Shown here: positions 17,133 through 25,792 of the stretch, piece after piece
Layout: every line of letters begins with the position of its first letter
Numbering within the stretch: the first letter of the stretch is position 1
Source: Stenotrophomonas sp. YIM B06876
GTDB taxonomy: Bacteria; Pseudomonadota; Gammaproteobacteria; Xanthomonadales; Xanthomonadaceae
Length of the DNA: 43,732 nt
Reading direction: 5' to 3'
Assembly (NCBI RefSeq): GCF_030711595.1
Contig: NZ_JAUJUJ010000022.1
Coordinates: 7,897-51,628 of the forward strand
Position numbers and translations under genes: made by a program
The notes under the pieces: model-generated
Told to the model about the DNA's origin: nothing
The model's input: the letters and a program-made list of their open reading frames with translations, nothing else
Databases searched by the model: none

Positions 17133-17161
17133 AAACTACCCCGCCTGCCGGCCACGCGCAA
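17133..17161 (-). promoter_or_regulatory. Probable promoter of the asnB leader
   Basis: On the minus strand, TTGCGC (17161-17156) and TAGTTT (17138-17133) are spaced by 17 bp. The predicted start point falls about 7 nt later, at or next to the leader-peptide ATG (17125), giving a nearly leaderless message. Upstream sequence back to the dapE stop at 17268 shows no other gene. Confidence 0.5.
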
Positions 17162-17267
17162 CGGTTGCAGTGGCAACGGTCAGCCGCTGCCCGGGTCTGC
17201 CGCGCCCGCGTTGCGCAGGCCGCGCCGCCGATCGCCGATGCCCACGAGCCCGGGCATCGACCGGACC

Positions 17268-18395
17268 TCAGGCCAGCAATCGCTCGACCAGGCGCCGGTA
17301 CAGCTCGGGCAACGCCTCCAGATCGGCTACCCGCACGTTCTCGTCCACCTGGTGGATGCTGGCATTCACCGGGCCCACCTCGATGCACTGGGCACCGAGC
17401 GGGGCGATGAAGCGCGCATCGGAGGTGCCGCCGCCGGTGCTTTCCTCCGGCGGATGACCGGCAAACTCGCCCAGCACCTGGCGCGCCACGCTGCGCAGCC
17501 GCCCCTCGGGGGTGTAGAACGGCTCCCCGCTGCGATGCCAGTGCAACTCGTAGTCCAGCCCGTGGCGATCCAGCAGCGCGACGATCTCCGCCTCCAGCCG
17601 CTGCGCGCTCCAGTGCGGGTTGTAGCGCAGGTTGAACATCACCTGCAGCTCGCCGGGAATCACGTTGTTGGCGCCGGTGCCGCCGTTGATGTTGGAGATC
17701 TGCAGGCTGGTCGGCGGAAAGCTTTCGTAGCCGTCATCCCAGTACCGCGCGGCCAGTTCGGCCAGCGCCGGTGCGGCCAGGTGGATCGGATTGCGGGCCT
17801 TGTCCGGATAGGCCACGTGCCCCTGCACGCCCTTGATCCGCAGCCTGGCCGACAGGCTGCCGCGACGGCCGACGCGCAGCAGGTCGCCCAGCGTCGCGGT
17901 GGACGACGGCTCGCCGGTGATGCACCAGTCGATCGGCTGCCCGCGTTCGCGCAACAGTCGGGCCACGTGGCGCACGCCGTCCAGGGCATCGCCTTCCTCA
18001 TCGCTGGTCAGCAGCACCGCCAGCGTGCCGGGATGGTCCGGGTGGGCGGCGACGAACTGTTCGGCGGCCACCACGAACGCCGCCACGCTGCCCTTCATGT
18101 CGGCCGCGCCGCGGCCATACAACACGCCATCGCGCACCTCGGGCACGAACGGATCGCTGCTCCAGGCTTCGCGCGGGCCGCTCGGCACCACATCGGTATG
18201 GCCGAGCAGCACCAGCACCGGCGAGCCGCTGCCATGGGTGGCCCACAGATTGTCGACCTCGCCCAGGCGCAGGTGCTCACAGGCGAAGCCGGCCGCGTGC
18301 AGGCGCCCGGCCAGCAGCGGCTGGCACCCGGCATCGTCTGGGGTGACCGAGGGCCGGGCGATCAGCGCACAGGTCAGCGCCAGCACATCGTTCAT
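17268..18395 (-). CDS. dapE: Succinyl-diaminopimelate desuccinylase
   Basis: A 375-residue zinc-dependent M20-family amidohydrolase that removes succinate from N-succinyl-L,L-diaminopimelate in the succinylase route to lysine and peptidoglycan. Metal and catalytic residues are visible: His66 and Asp68 in '[11 protein letters not shown]', Asp99 in 'GRGAADMKG', and Glu133/Glu134 in '[10 protein letters not shown]'. The dimerisation domain lies in the middle and the C-terminal '[13 protein letters not shown]' is conserved. The ATG at 18395 overlaps the stop of the preceding arsC-like gene by 4 nt. Together with dapD two genes upstream this forms a lysine/DAP segment of the map-glnD operon. Confidence 0.96.
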   Translation of the reverse strand: MNDVLALTCALIARPSVTPDDAGCQPLLAGRLHAAGFACEHLRLGEVDNLWATHGSGSPVLVLLGHTDVVPSGPREAWSSDPFVPEVRDGVLYGRGAADMKGSVAAFVVAAEQFVAAHPDHPGTLAVLLTSDEEGDALDGVRHVARLLRERGQPIDWCITGEPSSTATLGDLLRVGRRGSLSARLRIKGVQGHVAYPDKARNPIHLAAPALAELAARYWDDGYESFPPTSLQISNINGGTGANNVIPGELQVMFNLRYNPHWSAQRLEAEIVALLDRHGLDYELHWHRSGEPFYTPEGRLRSVARQVLGEFAGHPPEESTGGGTSDARFIAPLGAQCIEVGPVNASIHQVDENVRVADLEALPELYRRLVERLLA

Positions 18396-18751
18396 GCACC
18401 GACTCCGAACCGCTGCTTGAAACCGTTGTCGCTGAACCCCTGGCTCAGCACGCCATCGTCGGTGATCACCAGCGGCCGCTTGATCAGCTGCGGATACTCG
18501 CGCAGCAACAGCTTCCATTCGGCAGCGGAGGCGGCGGCCTTGCGGTTCTCCGGCAACTGCCGCCAGGTGGTGGAGGACTTGTTAATCATCGCCTCGAAGC
18601 CGCCCGCCTTGGCCGCCCACTCGCTCAGGGTTTCCGGCGTGGGTTTGCTGTCGCGGTAATCGACGAAGGTGTAGGCGACGTTGAAGCGGTCCAGCCACCT
18701 GGTGGCCTTCTTGCAGGTGTCGCAGTTCTTGAGTCCGTAGATCGTGGTCAT
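18392..18751 (-). CDS. ArsC/Spx-family reductase-like protein (YffB type)
   Basis: A 119-residue thioredoxin-fold protein of the ArsC/Spx superfamily. The start at 18751 gives the standard '[20 protein letters not shown]', with Cys10 and Cys13 in a CxxC arrangement as in YffB proteins, which are found next to dapE in many proteobacteria. '[10 protein letters not shown]' and '[11 protein letters not shown]' are typical of the C-terminal half. True arsenate reduction is not established for YffB members, so I do not call it arsC. Its stop overlaps the dapE start (ATGA). Upstream, 220 bases containing a palindromic repeat separate it from dapD. Confidence 0.9.
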   Translation of the reverse strand: MTTIYGLKNCDTCKKATRWLDRFNVAYTFVDYRDSKPTPETLSEWAAKAGGFEAMINKSSTTWRQLPENRKAAASAAEWKLLLREYPQLIKRPLVITDDGVLSQGFSDNGFKQRFGVGA

Positions 18752-18779
18752 TCTGGAATCCAAAGCTCGCATGACAAAG

Positions 18780-18948
18780 CCCCTCTCCCGCTTGCGGGGC
18801 GAACCCGGGGCGCTTGCGAACCAGAGGTTCGCGACTGGCAGAGCGCCCTCGCGTCGGCGCGGGGGCCGGGGCACGAAGTGGGGGCTGGGGGTGAGGGGCG
18901 GCGTCAGGCCGCCTCTTCGGGGCACCTTCTCCCGCATGCGGGAGAAGG
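18780..18948. repeat. REP/BIME-like palindromic element between dapD and the arsC-like gene
   Basis: A composite of nested inverted repeats. A perfect 24-nt palindrome with arm CCTTCTCCCGCA lies at 18925-18948. A related imperfect copy, CCCCTCTCCCGC...GCGGGG, starts at 18780. Between them is a hairpin GCGAACC / GGTTCGC (18816-18832) enclosed by GCGCT / AGCGC (18810-18846). The middle is G-rich. This composition is common in dispersed extragenic palindromes of Xanthomonadaceae. It splits an otherwise tightly packed operon and could act as an mRNA-stabilising or attenuating element. Confidence 0.7.
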
Positions 18949-18971
18949 AAACGGCCCCGCCAGCCGCTTGA

Positions 18972-20081
18972 TCAGTCCGCCAACCCGCGCAACAGATCAT
19001 TCACGCTGGTCTTGCTGCGGGTACGCGCATCGACCTGCTTGACGATCACCGCGCAATACAGCGAGTGCGAGCCGTCCTTGGATGGCAGCGAGCCGGATAC
19101 CACCACGCTGTACGGCGGCACATAGCCGTAGCTGACTTCGCCGGTGGCGCGGTTGTAGATGCGGGTGCTCTGGCTGAGGAACACGCCCATGCCGATCACG
19201 CTGTGGTGGCCGACCACCACGCCTTCGACCACTTCCGAACGGGCACCGATGAAGCAGTGGTCCTCGATGATGGTCGGGCTGGCCTGCAGCGGTTCCAGCA
19301 CGCCGCCGATGCCGGCGCCGCCGGACAGGTGGCAATGCTTGCCGATCTGCGCGCACGAGCCGACCGTGGCCCAGGTGTCCACCATGGTGCCCTCGCCCAC
19401 GTGCGCCCCGATGTTGGTGAAGCTGGGCATCAGCACCACGTCCTTGCCGAAGAACGTGCCGCGGCGGGCGATCGCCCCCGGCACCACGCGCACGCCCGCC
19501 TTGCGGAACGCCGCTTCGCCATAACCGGCAAAGCGCGACTCCACCTTGTCCCAGAACGGCGCCGGGCGCGCCTCCACCACGGCCATGTCATTGACCCGGA
19601 AGTACAGCAGCACCGCTTTTTTCAGCCATTCGTTGACCTGCCAGCCACCGTGGCCATCCGGCTCGGCGACGCGGAACTCGCCCGACTCCAGCCCGTCGAT
19701 GACGCGGTTGACCAGCGGCCGGGTCGAACCCTCCACTTCATCCATGGTCAGCATCGCGCGGCGCTCGAAGGCGCTCTCGATTCCGAACCTCAGTTCCGCC
19801 ACGCCTGCCGCCGGCGCCTTGCGCAGGCTCTTGCGCGCAATCACCTCGGCGCTGGCACGCACCAGTGCCGGCCTGGCAACGGCGGCCGTCTTCGGCGCCG
19901 GGCGTTGGCTGGCGGCCTTGCCGGCGGCATCCTTCCGGGCTGCGACCTTGCTCGTTGCCGCCGTGGTGGCGGCCGCTTTCTTGACCACTGCCGGTTTGGT
20001 CGGCGACTTCCCTGCCGCGACTTTCTTGGCCGGCGGGCGCTTCTTGGCAGTGGACTTCTTGGCGGCGGGTTTGATAGCCAT
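18972..20081 (-). CDS. dapD: Tetrahydrodipicolinate N-succinyltransferase with Lys/Ala-rich N-terminal tail
   Basis: A 369-residue protein. Residues from about 95 on are a complete DapD ('[11 protein letters not shown]', '[16 protein letters not shown]', '[19 protein letters not shown]', '[18 protein letters not shown]', '[12 protein letters not shown]') with left-handed beta-helix hexapeptides. It transfers succinate from succinyl-CoA to tetrahydrodipicolinate. E. coli DapD is only 274 residues. The first 94 residues are an added low-complexity tail rich in Lys, Ala and Pro ('[20 protein letters not shown]'), like histone H1-type or AlgP-type tails. The ATG shares one base with the glnD stop (TGATG), and GGAG lies 10 nt upstream. 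In-frame GTG codons near residues 74 and 80 are alternative starts, but the non-random tail composition favours the long form. Confidence 0.93.
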   Translation of the reverse strand: MAIKPAAKKSTAKKRPPAKKVAAGKSPTKPAVVKKAAATTAATSKVAARKDAAGKAASQRPAPKTAAVARPALVRASAEVIARKSLRKAPAAGVAELRFGIESAFERRAMLTMDEVEGSTRPLVNRVIDGLESGEFRVAEPDGHGGWQVNEWLKKAVLLYFRVNDMAVVEARPAPFWDKVESRFAGYGEAAFRKAGVRVVPGAIARRGTFFGKDVVLMPSFTNIGAHVGEGTMVDTWATVGSCAQIGKHCHLSGGAGIGGVLEPLQASPTIIEDHCFIGARSEVVEGVVVGHHSVIGMGVFLSQSTRIYNRATGEVSYGYVPPYSVVVSGSLPSKDGSHSLYCAVIVKQVDARTRSKTSVNDLLRGLAD

Positions 20082-22720
20082 CAGTGGGGATCTCCAGGCT
20101 TTTTTTCGGGGTCCAGGCAAGCGGTCAACGCGGCGCGCAGCGCCTGCCGGGAAGCTTCAACAAGGGGGCGATCGTGGCGATCGGTGAGCTGGAACTGGTC
20201 TTCGGCGCGTTCGCCAAAGGTGGCGATGCGCGCATCCTGTACGCGCAGCCGCTGGTCGCGCAGCACGTAGGCCACATCCGCCAGCAGACCGGGACGGTCC
20301 GGGGCGATCAGGGTCAACACCGTGCGGCGCGCCTCGCCGGCATCGGAAATCTCGATGCGCGGGGCGAATTTGAAATGGCGCAGCTGCCGCGGCATCACCC
20401 GCCGCGCCGGTCGCAGCCGGTTGAGGTCGCCGGCCAGCGCCCGGCGCAAGGCGGCTTCGAGCGCGGCGGTATCGCCATCGGCAAACACATCGGCCGGCGT
20501 CACTTCGAACGTATCGAAAATGGTGCCCTGCGGGCCGTCCAGCACCCGCGCGCGGTGGATGCCATAGCCCTTGCGGTCCAGGGTCATCACGATCGCGGCG
20601 AACAGGCCGTCGCGATCGGGGGAATGCACAAATACTTCCAGTGCATTGCCGTCGGCGGTGATCCGCCGCACCTTGACCAGGGTTTCACCGGGCCGCACCT
20701 CCACCAGCGCCGCCGCCTGCCAGGCCTGCTGCTCGGGCCGGAAGCGCACAAAGCCCTCGTCAGGCATCGTCGCGAACTGGCGCTCGATGGTGGCATCGTC
20801 ATAGCCGGCGGCGCGCATATGTTCGCGTACGCTGTCGCGGGCTTCCTGCACCCGCTCGGCCTCGGGCACCGGATGCTCCAGCCCTTCGCGCAACGCACGG
20901 CGGGTGGCGAAGAACAGATCGGCCAGCAACCGGTCCTTCCACGCATTCCACAATTTCGGACTGGTGCCGGCGATATCGGCACAGGTCAGCAGATACAGGT
21001 AGTCGAGCCGGTCGCGGGTGCCGACCAGGCGGGCGAAGGCATGGATCACATCCGGATCGGCGATGTCTTGTTTCTGCGCGGTGATCGACATGCGCAGATG
21101 CTGGGCCACCAGCCACGTCACCAGCCCGGTATCGGAAGCGCCGAGGCCGTGCGCCAGGCAGAACTGGCGCGCATCGTCGGCGCCGAGTTCGGAATGGTCG
21201 CCGCCGCGGCCCTTGGCGATATCGTGGAACAGCCCGGCCAGCAGCAGCAGCTCCGGCTTGCGCAGCCGCGGCCACACTTCATGCGCGATCGAGAAACGGT
21301 CATTGGCGCGCGCACCGGCAAAGGTGCCGATATTGCGCAACACCATCAGCGTGTGCTGGTCGACGGTGTAGACATGGAACAGGTCGAACTGCATGCGCCC
21401 GGAGACCTGCGCGAAGGCCGGAATCCACTGCCCGAGCACGCCCAGCCGCGCCATCCGCGCCACTGTTTCCACCGCCTGCGGGCCGCGCATCAGCGCGATG
21501 AACTGCTCGCGCACCGCCTGCGCCACCTCGCCGTAGGCGGGGATCTCGTCAAGCATTTCGGCCAATCCACGCGCGGTCAGCGAATGCAGCCCGCGCACCG
21601 CCGGGGTTCGTGCCCAGCAGGCGAACAGGGCGAAAATACGGCTGACATCGCCATGCGGCCACTGCGGATCGTCGGCCGAGAGATAACCGCGGCGCAGCGA
21701 GAAACCGTCGCCGACCGGTTCGGGCAGCGCCTCGCCGTCAAACTGTTCCTCGAAGCGCTGCAACAGCCGGTCGCTGACGCGGCGGACCACCGCGGCGCTG
21801 CGATAGAAGCCCTGCATCATCTTTTCGACCGCCAGGCTTTCGCCGTCGTCGACAAACCCCATGCGCTCGGCCAATGCCTTCTGGTAATCGAACCGCAGCC
21901 GTTCTTCCGCACGCTGGGCGACCAGGTGCAAGCCGAACCGCAGCCGTGCCAGCACTGCGCGCTCACGCTTGAGCGCGGCCGCCTCGTCGATCCCCAGATG
22001 GCCCAGCCCGACCAGCGCTTCGACGTCACTCACGCCAAAGCTGCGCAGCGCCATCCAGCCCAGCGTATTGAGATCGCGCAGCCCGCCCGGGCCATCCTTG
22101 AGGTCCGGCTCCAGGTTGTCGGCGGTATCGCCGAAGCGCTGGTGGCGCGCCAGCAATTCCTCGCGTTTGGCCAGGAAGTAGTCGCGCGCCGGCCACACCC
22201 GCACCGGCAGCACCGCCTGTGCCAATGCCCGTTGCGCGGCGACGCCAGCCACCACCGGGCGCGCCTCGATCAGCGCCGTCAGCACGGTCTGGTCGGCCGC
22301 CGCCTCGGTGCACTGCGCGGCCGAACGCACCGCATGACTGGCCGGCATGCCCGAATCCCACAGCAGGGCGAACAGCCGCGCCAGCGCATCCTCATGCTGC
22401 CGCTGGCAGTGGCTTTCGCCCAGCACCAGCAGGTCGACGTCCGAATACGGGAACAGCTCGCCGCGGCCGTAGCCGCCCACCGCGAACAGCGACAGCCCGG
22501 CATCGGCGGGGATGCAGCGCTGCCAGGCCAGCTTCATTAGATGATCCACGGCGCGCGCGCGCAGCGCCAGCAAGCGCTCGATCGGGTCGGCCTGGTCGAA
22601 GCGCCTGAACAGGCGGGCGTCAGCGTGTTCCAGCGACTGCCGCGCAATCGCGGCCCACTCGCCGTCACCGGCAGGGCCGGCCGGCGCGTCCGGAACCGGG
22701 CTCGCCGGCACCACCGTCAT
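20081..22720 (-). CDS. glnD: PII uridylyltransferase/uridylyl-removing enzyme
   Basis: An 879-residue bifunctional nitrogen sensor that uridylylates PII when glutamine is low and removes UMP when it is high. Domains in order: nucleotidyltransferase with '[19 protein letters not shown]' (82-100), the GlnD linker domain, an HD hydrolase domain with 'HTLMVLRN' (near 453) and '[17 protein letters not shown]' (near 498), and two C-terminal ACT glutamine-binding domains (about 690-790 and 805-879). The start at 22720 overlaps the map stop by 4 nt (ATGA) and its stop overlaps the dapD start by 1 nt, so map-glnD-dapD is translationally coupled. The length matches the family. Confidence 0.96.
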   Translation of the reverse strand: MTVVPASPVPDAPAGPAGDGEWAAIARQSLEHADARLFRRFDQADPIERLLALRARAVDHLMKLAWQRCIPADAGLSLFAVGGYGRGELFPYSDVDLLVLGESHCQRQHEDALARLFALLWDSGMPASHAVRSAAQCTEAAADQTVLTALIEARPVVAGVAAQRALAQAVLPVRVWPARDYFLAKREELLARHQRFGDTADNLEPDLKDGPGGLRDLNTLGWMALRSFGVSDVEALVGLGHLGIDEAAALKRERAVLARLRFGLHLVAQRAEERLRFDYQKALAERMGFVDDGESLAVEKMMQGFYRSAAVVRRVSDRLLQRFEEQFDGEALPEPVGDGFSLRRGYLSADDPQWPHGDVSRIFALFACWARTPAVRGLHSLTARGLAEMLDEIPAYGEVAQAVREQFIALMRGPQAVETVARMARLGVLGQWIPAFAQVSGRMQFDLFHVYTVDQHTLMVLRNIGTFAGARANDRFSIAHEVWPRLRKPELLLLAGLFHDIAKGRGGDHSELGADDARQFCLAHGLGASDTGLVTWLVAQHLRMSITAQKQDIADPDVIHAFARLVGTRDRLDYLYLLTCADIAGTSPKLWNAWKDRLLADLFFATRRALREGLEHPVPEAERVQEARDSVREHMRAAGYDDATIERQFATMPDEGFVRFRPEQQAWQAAALVEVRPGETLVKVRRITADGNALEVFVHSPDRDGLFAAIVMTLDRKGYGIHRARVLDGPQGTIFDTFEVTPADVFADGDTAALEAALRRALAGDLNRLRPARRVMPRQLRHFKFAPRIEISDAGEARRTVLTLIAPDRPGLLADVAYVLRDQRLRVQDARIATFGERAEDQFQLTDRHDRPLVEASRQALRAALTACLDPEKKPGDPH

Positions 22721-23493
22721 GCCTGCGGCGATTGACCCGGCGACAGCGTCAGCACTTCCACGCCATCTTCGGTCACGGCGATCGTGTGTTCCCACTGCGC
22801 CGAAAGCTTGCGGTCCTTGGTGACCACGGTCCAGCCGTCAGGCAGCACCTTGGTGTGGCGGGTGCCTTCATTGATCATCGGCTCGATGGTGAAGGTCATG
22901 CCCGGCTTCAGCACCAGGCCCTCGCCCGGACGGCCGTAATGCAGCACCTGCGGCTCGTCATGGTAGATCTTGCCGATGCCGTGGCCGCAGTATTCGCGCA
23001 CCACCGAAAAACGCTCGGCTTCGGCGTACGCCTGGATCGCATGGCCGACGTCGCCCAGGGTCGCGCCCGGCTTTACCACGCGGATGCCGCGCCACATGGC
23101 TTCAAACGTGGTATCCACCAGCCGTTTGGCCATCACCGAGGGAGTACCGGCGTAATACATGCGACTGGTGTCGCCATGCCAGCCATCCTTGATCACGGTG
23201 ACATCGATATTGATGATGTCGCCTTCCTTCAGGACCTTGGACTCGCTGGGAATGCCGTGGCAGATCACGTTGTTGACCGACGTGCACACCGTCTTGGGGA
23301 AACCGCGGTAGCCGACGTTGGCCGGGATCGCCTTTTGCACATTGATGATGTGGTCGTGGCAGATGCGGTCCAGCTCTTCGGTGGTGACGCCCGGCTTCAC
23401 ATACTGGCCGACAAGGTCGAGCACTTCGGCGGCCAGGCGGCCGGCGATGCGCATCTTCCCGATTTCTTCTGGGGTTTTAAGATTCACGCTCAT
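22717..23493 (-). CDS. map: Type I methionine aminopeptidase
   Basis: A 258-residue metalloenzyme that removes initiator Met co-translationally. 'MSVNLKTPEEIGKMRIAGRL' is the standard N-terminus. The pita-bread metal ligands lie in 'DIINIDVTVIKDGWHGDTSR' (two Asp), 'EYCGHGIGKIYHDEP' (His), 'TFTIEPMIN' (Glu) and the final 'SAQWEHTIAV' (Glu). An ATG three codons earlier (23502) is also possible; neither has a strong ribosome site. It is the first gene of the minus-strand map-glnD-dapD block and is divergent from rpsB, an arrangement common in gammaproteobacteria. Confidence 0.95.
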   Translation of the reverse strand: MSVNLKTPEEIGKMRIAGRLAAEVLDLVGQYVKPGVTTEELDRICHDHIINVQKAIPANVGYRGFPKTVCTSVNNVICHGIPSESKVLKEGDIINIDVTVIKDGWHGDTSRMYYAGTPSVMAKRLVDTTFEAMWRGIRVVKPGATLGDVGHAIQAYAEAERFSVVREYCGHGIGKIYHDEPQVLHYGRPGEGLVLKPGMTFTIEPMINEGTRHTKVLPDGWTVVTKDRKLSAQWEHTIAVTEDGVEVLTLSPGQSPQA

Positions 23494-23571
23494 GCCGGCC
23501 ATTATCACCCATCGCGCGCCTGCCTGAACGGAGCAGCCAGGCGCCCGTGCTGATCCCGTCCGGGAACGGAT

Positions 23572-23600
23572 TTGCCTGCAACCCCGCCGCGCCCTATACT
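23572..23600 (+). promoter_or_regulatory. Promoter of rpsB-tsf
   Basis: TTGCCT (23572-23577) and TATACT (23595-23600) with the optimal 17-bp spacer. The start point is expected near 23607, leaving a leader of about 210 nt before rpsB. Confidence 0.75.
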
Positions 23601-23606
23601 TCCGCG

Positions 23607-23815
23607 GCTGAGGCGCCCTCATCCGGGGGCTGCCTCGCCGCCAACACCGGGCGTCACCGGTGAATACACACCTGTCGCCCATCTCCGTGCCGGGGTGCCC
23701 TGAAAAGGGTTCGGTCACGGAAGCGGCAGGGAAGCCCAACCCCGGAACCTCCGCCCCTACGGCGAGTCGCCTCATCCCATTCATGGCGGCCGGTTCCCTA
23801 TCAAGGAGTTTTTCC
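23607..23815 (+). promoter_or_regulatory. Long 5' leader of rpsB, candidate S2 autoregulatory RNA
   Basis: About 209 nt between the inferred transcription start and the rpsB ATG contain no gene. The leader has several complementary GC-rich stretches (for example GAGGCGCC near 23610 with GGGGGC and GGCGTCACCGG further on) and ends with AAGGAG at 23803-23808. In gammaproteobacteria ribosomal protein S2 is known to repress its own operon through the rpsB leader. I infer the same here from position and length, without having folded it. Confidence 0.5.
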
Positions 23816-24625
23816 ATGCCCCAGGTCACCATGCGTCAGATGCTGGAAGCCGGCGTCCATTTCGGCCACCAGACCCGTTACTGGAACCCGAAGATGGGCC
23901 AGTACATTTTCGGCGCCCGCGGCAAGATCCACATCATCAACCTGGAAAAGACCGTTCCGCTGTTCAACGACGCGATGAACTTCATCTCGTCCGTTGCCCA
24001 GAAGCGCGGCACGATCCTGTTCCTGGGCACCAAGCGCAGCGCCCGCGAGTCGATGCGCGAGGAAGCCGAGCGTTGCGGCATGCCGTTCATGAACCAGCGT
24101 TGGCTGGGCGGCACCCTGACCAACTTCGCCACGGTGAAGAAGTCGGTGGCGCGCCTGAAGGAGCTGGAAGCCGGTGAAACCGACGGCAGCTTCAACAAGC
24201 TGGTCAAGCACGAAGTGCTGGGCCTGCGCCGCGAGCGCGACAAGCTGGAAGCATCGCTGGGCGGCATCAAGGAAATGAGCCGTCTGCCCGACGCGATCTT
24301 CGTCATCGACATCGGCCATGAAGACATCGCCATCAAGGAAGCCAAGAAGCTCGGCATTCCGGTGATCGCCGTGGTCGACACCAACTACAACCCGGAACTG
24401 GTCGATTACCCCATCCCGGGCAACGACGACGCCATCCGTGCGGTGCAGCTGTATGCCCGTGCCGCGGCCGACGCCGTGCTGGAAGGCAAGGCCGCTGCGC
24501 CGAACTCCGCTTCCGTGCGTGAAGAAGAGTTCACCAGCGCCGCTGCTGGCGAAGAAGCCAAGCCGGCCCGCCGCGCCCCGGCCAAGAAGGCTGCCGCCGC
24601 CAAGGGCGACGAAGCTTCGGCCTGA
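23816..24625 (+). CDS. rpsB: 30S ribosomal protein S2
   Basis: A 269-residue small-subunit ribosomal protein needed for S1 docking. It opens '[20 protein letters not shown]' and has '[20 protein letters not shown]', '[11 protein letters not shown]' and '[11 protein letters not shown]'. The ATG at 23816 is preceded by AAGGAG with an 7-nt T-rich spacer. The last 35 or so residues form an Ala/Lys/Glu-rich extension ('[20 protein letters not shown]'), making it longer than E. coli S2 (241). It heads the rpsB-tsf operon, with a possible attenuating hairpin before tsf. Confidence 0.97.
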   Translation: MPQVTMRQMLEAGVHFGHQTRYWNPKMGQYIFGARGKIHIINLEKTVPLFNDAMNFISSVAQKRGTILFLGTKRSARESMREEAERCGMPFMNQRWLGGTLTNFATVKKSVARLKELEAGETDGSFNKLVKHEVLGLRRERDKLEASLGGIKEMSRLPDAIFVIDIGHEDIAIKEAKKLGIPVIAVVDTNYNPELVDYPIPGNDDAIRAVQLYARAAADAVLEGKAAAPNSASVREEEFTSAAAGEEAKPARRAPAKKAAAAKGDEASA

Positions 24626-24710
24626 TCCGGTCCAGTGGGCGCGCTTGCAGCGCCCGCTCCCCTGCACCTGCGCCCCACCGCGCCAGGCACTGACAGGGTC
24701 CTGTAACACC

Positions 24711-24731
24711 GGCCGGCAACCATTGCCGGCC
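24711..24731 (+). terminator. Hairpin in the rpsB-tsf gap, possible attenuator
   Basis: GGCCGGCAA / TTGCCGGCC, a 9-bp stem with a CCA loop, lies between rpsB and tsf, followed by TATCACTTT rather than a solid T tract. A partial terminator lowering tsf relative to rpsB would fit. A second hairpin (GGGCGC / GCGCCC) stands just after the rpsB stop. Confidence 0.45.
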
Positions 24732-24757
24732 TATCACTTTCTCACCGAGGAAATTCC

Positions 24758-25633
24758 ATGGAAATCACTGCTTCCCTGGTCAAGGAACTGCGCGAGCGCA
24801 CCGGCGCCGGCATGATGGAGTGCAAGAAGGCGCTCGTCGAAAACAACGGCGACATCGACACCGCGGCCGAATGGCTGCGCAAGTCGGGTCTGGCCAAGGC
24901 TGACAAGAAGGCCGATCGCGTCACCGCTGAAGGCCGCATCGCCGCGGCCCAGGAAGGCGGCAAGGCCGTGCTGGTCGAGATCAACTCCGAGACCGACTTC
25001 GTCGCCAAGGACGAGAACTTCCTGAAGTTCATCGATACCGTTGCCCAGGTCGCCCTGGCCTCCGGCGCCGCCGATGTGGAGGTGCTGAAGAGCGCCAAGC
25101 TGGCTTCCGGCGAAACCATCGAGGAATCCCGCGCGGCGGCCATCGCCAAGCTCGGCGAAAACATGCAGATCCGCCGCATGGCGCGCCTGGACACCAGCAA
25201 CCACGTTGCCGCCTACGTGCATGGCGGCCGCATCGGCGTGCTGGTCGAGCTGGCCGGCGGCAATGAAGAACTGGCCCGTGGCCTGGCCATGCACGTGGCG
25301 GCGATGAACCCGCCGCACAACAAGCCCGCCGATGTGCCGGCCGAGTTTGTTGCCAAGGAAAAGGAAATCGAGCTGGCCAAGATGTCCGACAAGGACAAGT
25401 CCAAGCCGGCCGACATCCTGGAGAAGATCATCAGCGGCAAGATCGCCAAGATCGTCAACGAAGTCACCCTGTACGGCCAGCCCTACGTGCTGGATACCAA
25501 CCAGACGGTCGAGCAGGTGCTCAAGGCCGCCGGCGCCGACGTGGTCGGCTTCCAGCGTCTGGCCGTGGGCGAAGGCATCGAGAAGGTGGTGGAAGACTAC
25601 GCCGCCGAAGTCGCCAAGGCGATGCAGGTCTGA
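24758..25633 (+). CDS. tsf: Elongation factor Ts
   Basis: A 291-residue guanine-nucleotide exchange factor for EF-Tu. The UBA-like N-terminal domain reads '[20 protein letters not shown]' and '[13 protein letters not shown]'. The core has the EF-Tu contact motif '[12 protein letters not shown]' (about residues 78-89). '[11 protein letters not shown]'-like sequence and a coiled-coil region follow. Length is near the E. coli protein (283). GAGG with a 7-nt spacer precedes the ATG. It is co-transcribed with rpsB and closed by a strong terminator at 25654-25683. Confidence 0.97.
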   Translation: MEITASLVKELRERTGAGMMECKKALVENNGDIDTAAEWLRKSGLAKADKKADRVTAEGRIAAAQEGGKAVLVEINSETDFVAKDENFLKFIDTVAQVALASGAADVEVLKSAKLASGETIEESRAAAIAKLGENMQIRRMARLDTSNHVAAYVHGGRIGVLVELAGGNEELARGLAMHVAAMNPPHNKPADVPAEFVAKEKEIELAKMSDKDKSKPADILEKIISGKIAKIVNEVTLYGQPYVLDTNQTVEQVLKAAGADVVGFQRLAVGEGIEKVVEDYAAEVAKAMQV

Positions 25634-25653
25634 TCCACGCTTCATGTTGCACC

Positions 25654-25683
25654 GGAAAAGCCGCGGACCTCCGCGGCTTTTCC
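25654..25683 (+). terminator. Terminator of rpsB-tsf
   Basis: A perfect 13-bp stem GGAAAAGCCGCGG / CCGCGGCTTTTCC with an ACCT loop begins 20 nt after the tsf stop. The 3' arm holds TTTT. Confidence 0.8.
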
Positions 25684-25792
25684 GCATCTGCACGTCGTCA
25701 ATGCGCGCGCCCAGCCTCGGTAAAAGTGTGACCTGAATGCTTTCTTAGGAGCACACCTGTATTCTGCGGGGAATGCCACTCGACTGCCCGCC

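Noticed and set aside
16885..17267. A metabolite riboswitch upstream of asnB
   Set aside because: No known riboswitch core (lysine, glutamine, SAM) is visible, and the Asn-codon run gives a simpler explanation.
20084..22540. Plus-strand open frame of over 800 codons antisense to glnD
   Set aside because: Arg/His/Gln-rich shadow; the glnD domains are clear on the opposite strand.
25720..25775. CRP/Clp-like site (GTGTGACC ... AGGAGCACAC) before the HDOD-GGDEF gene
   Set aside because: The half-sites are imperfect and too far apart for a TGTGA-N6-TCACA site; left as an unassigned weak inverted repeat.
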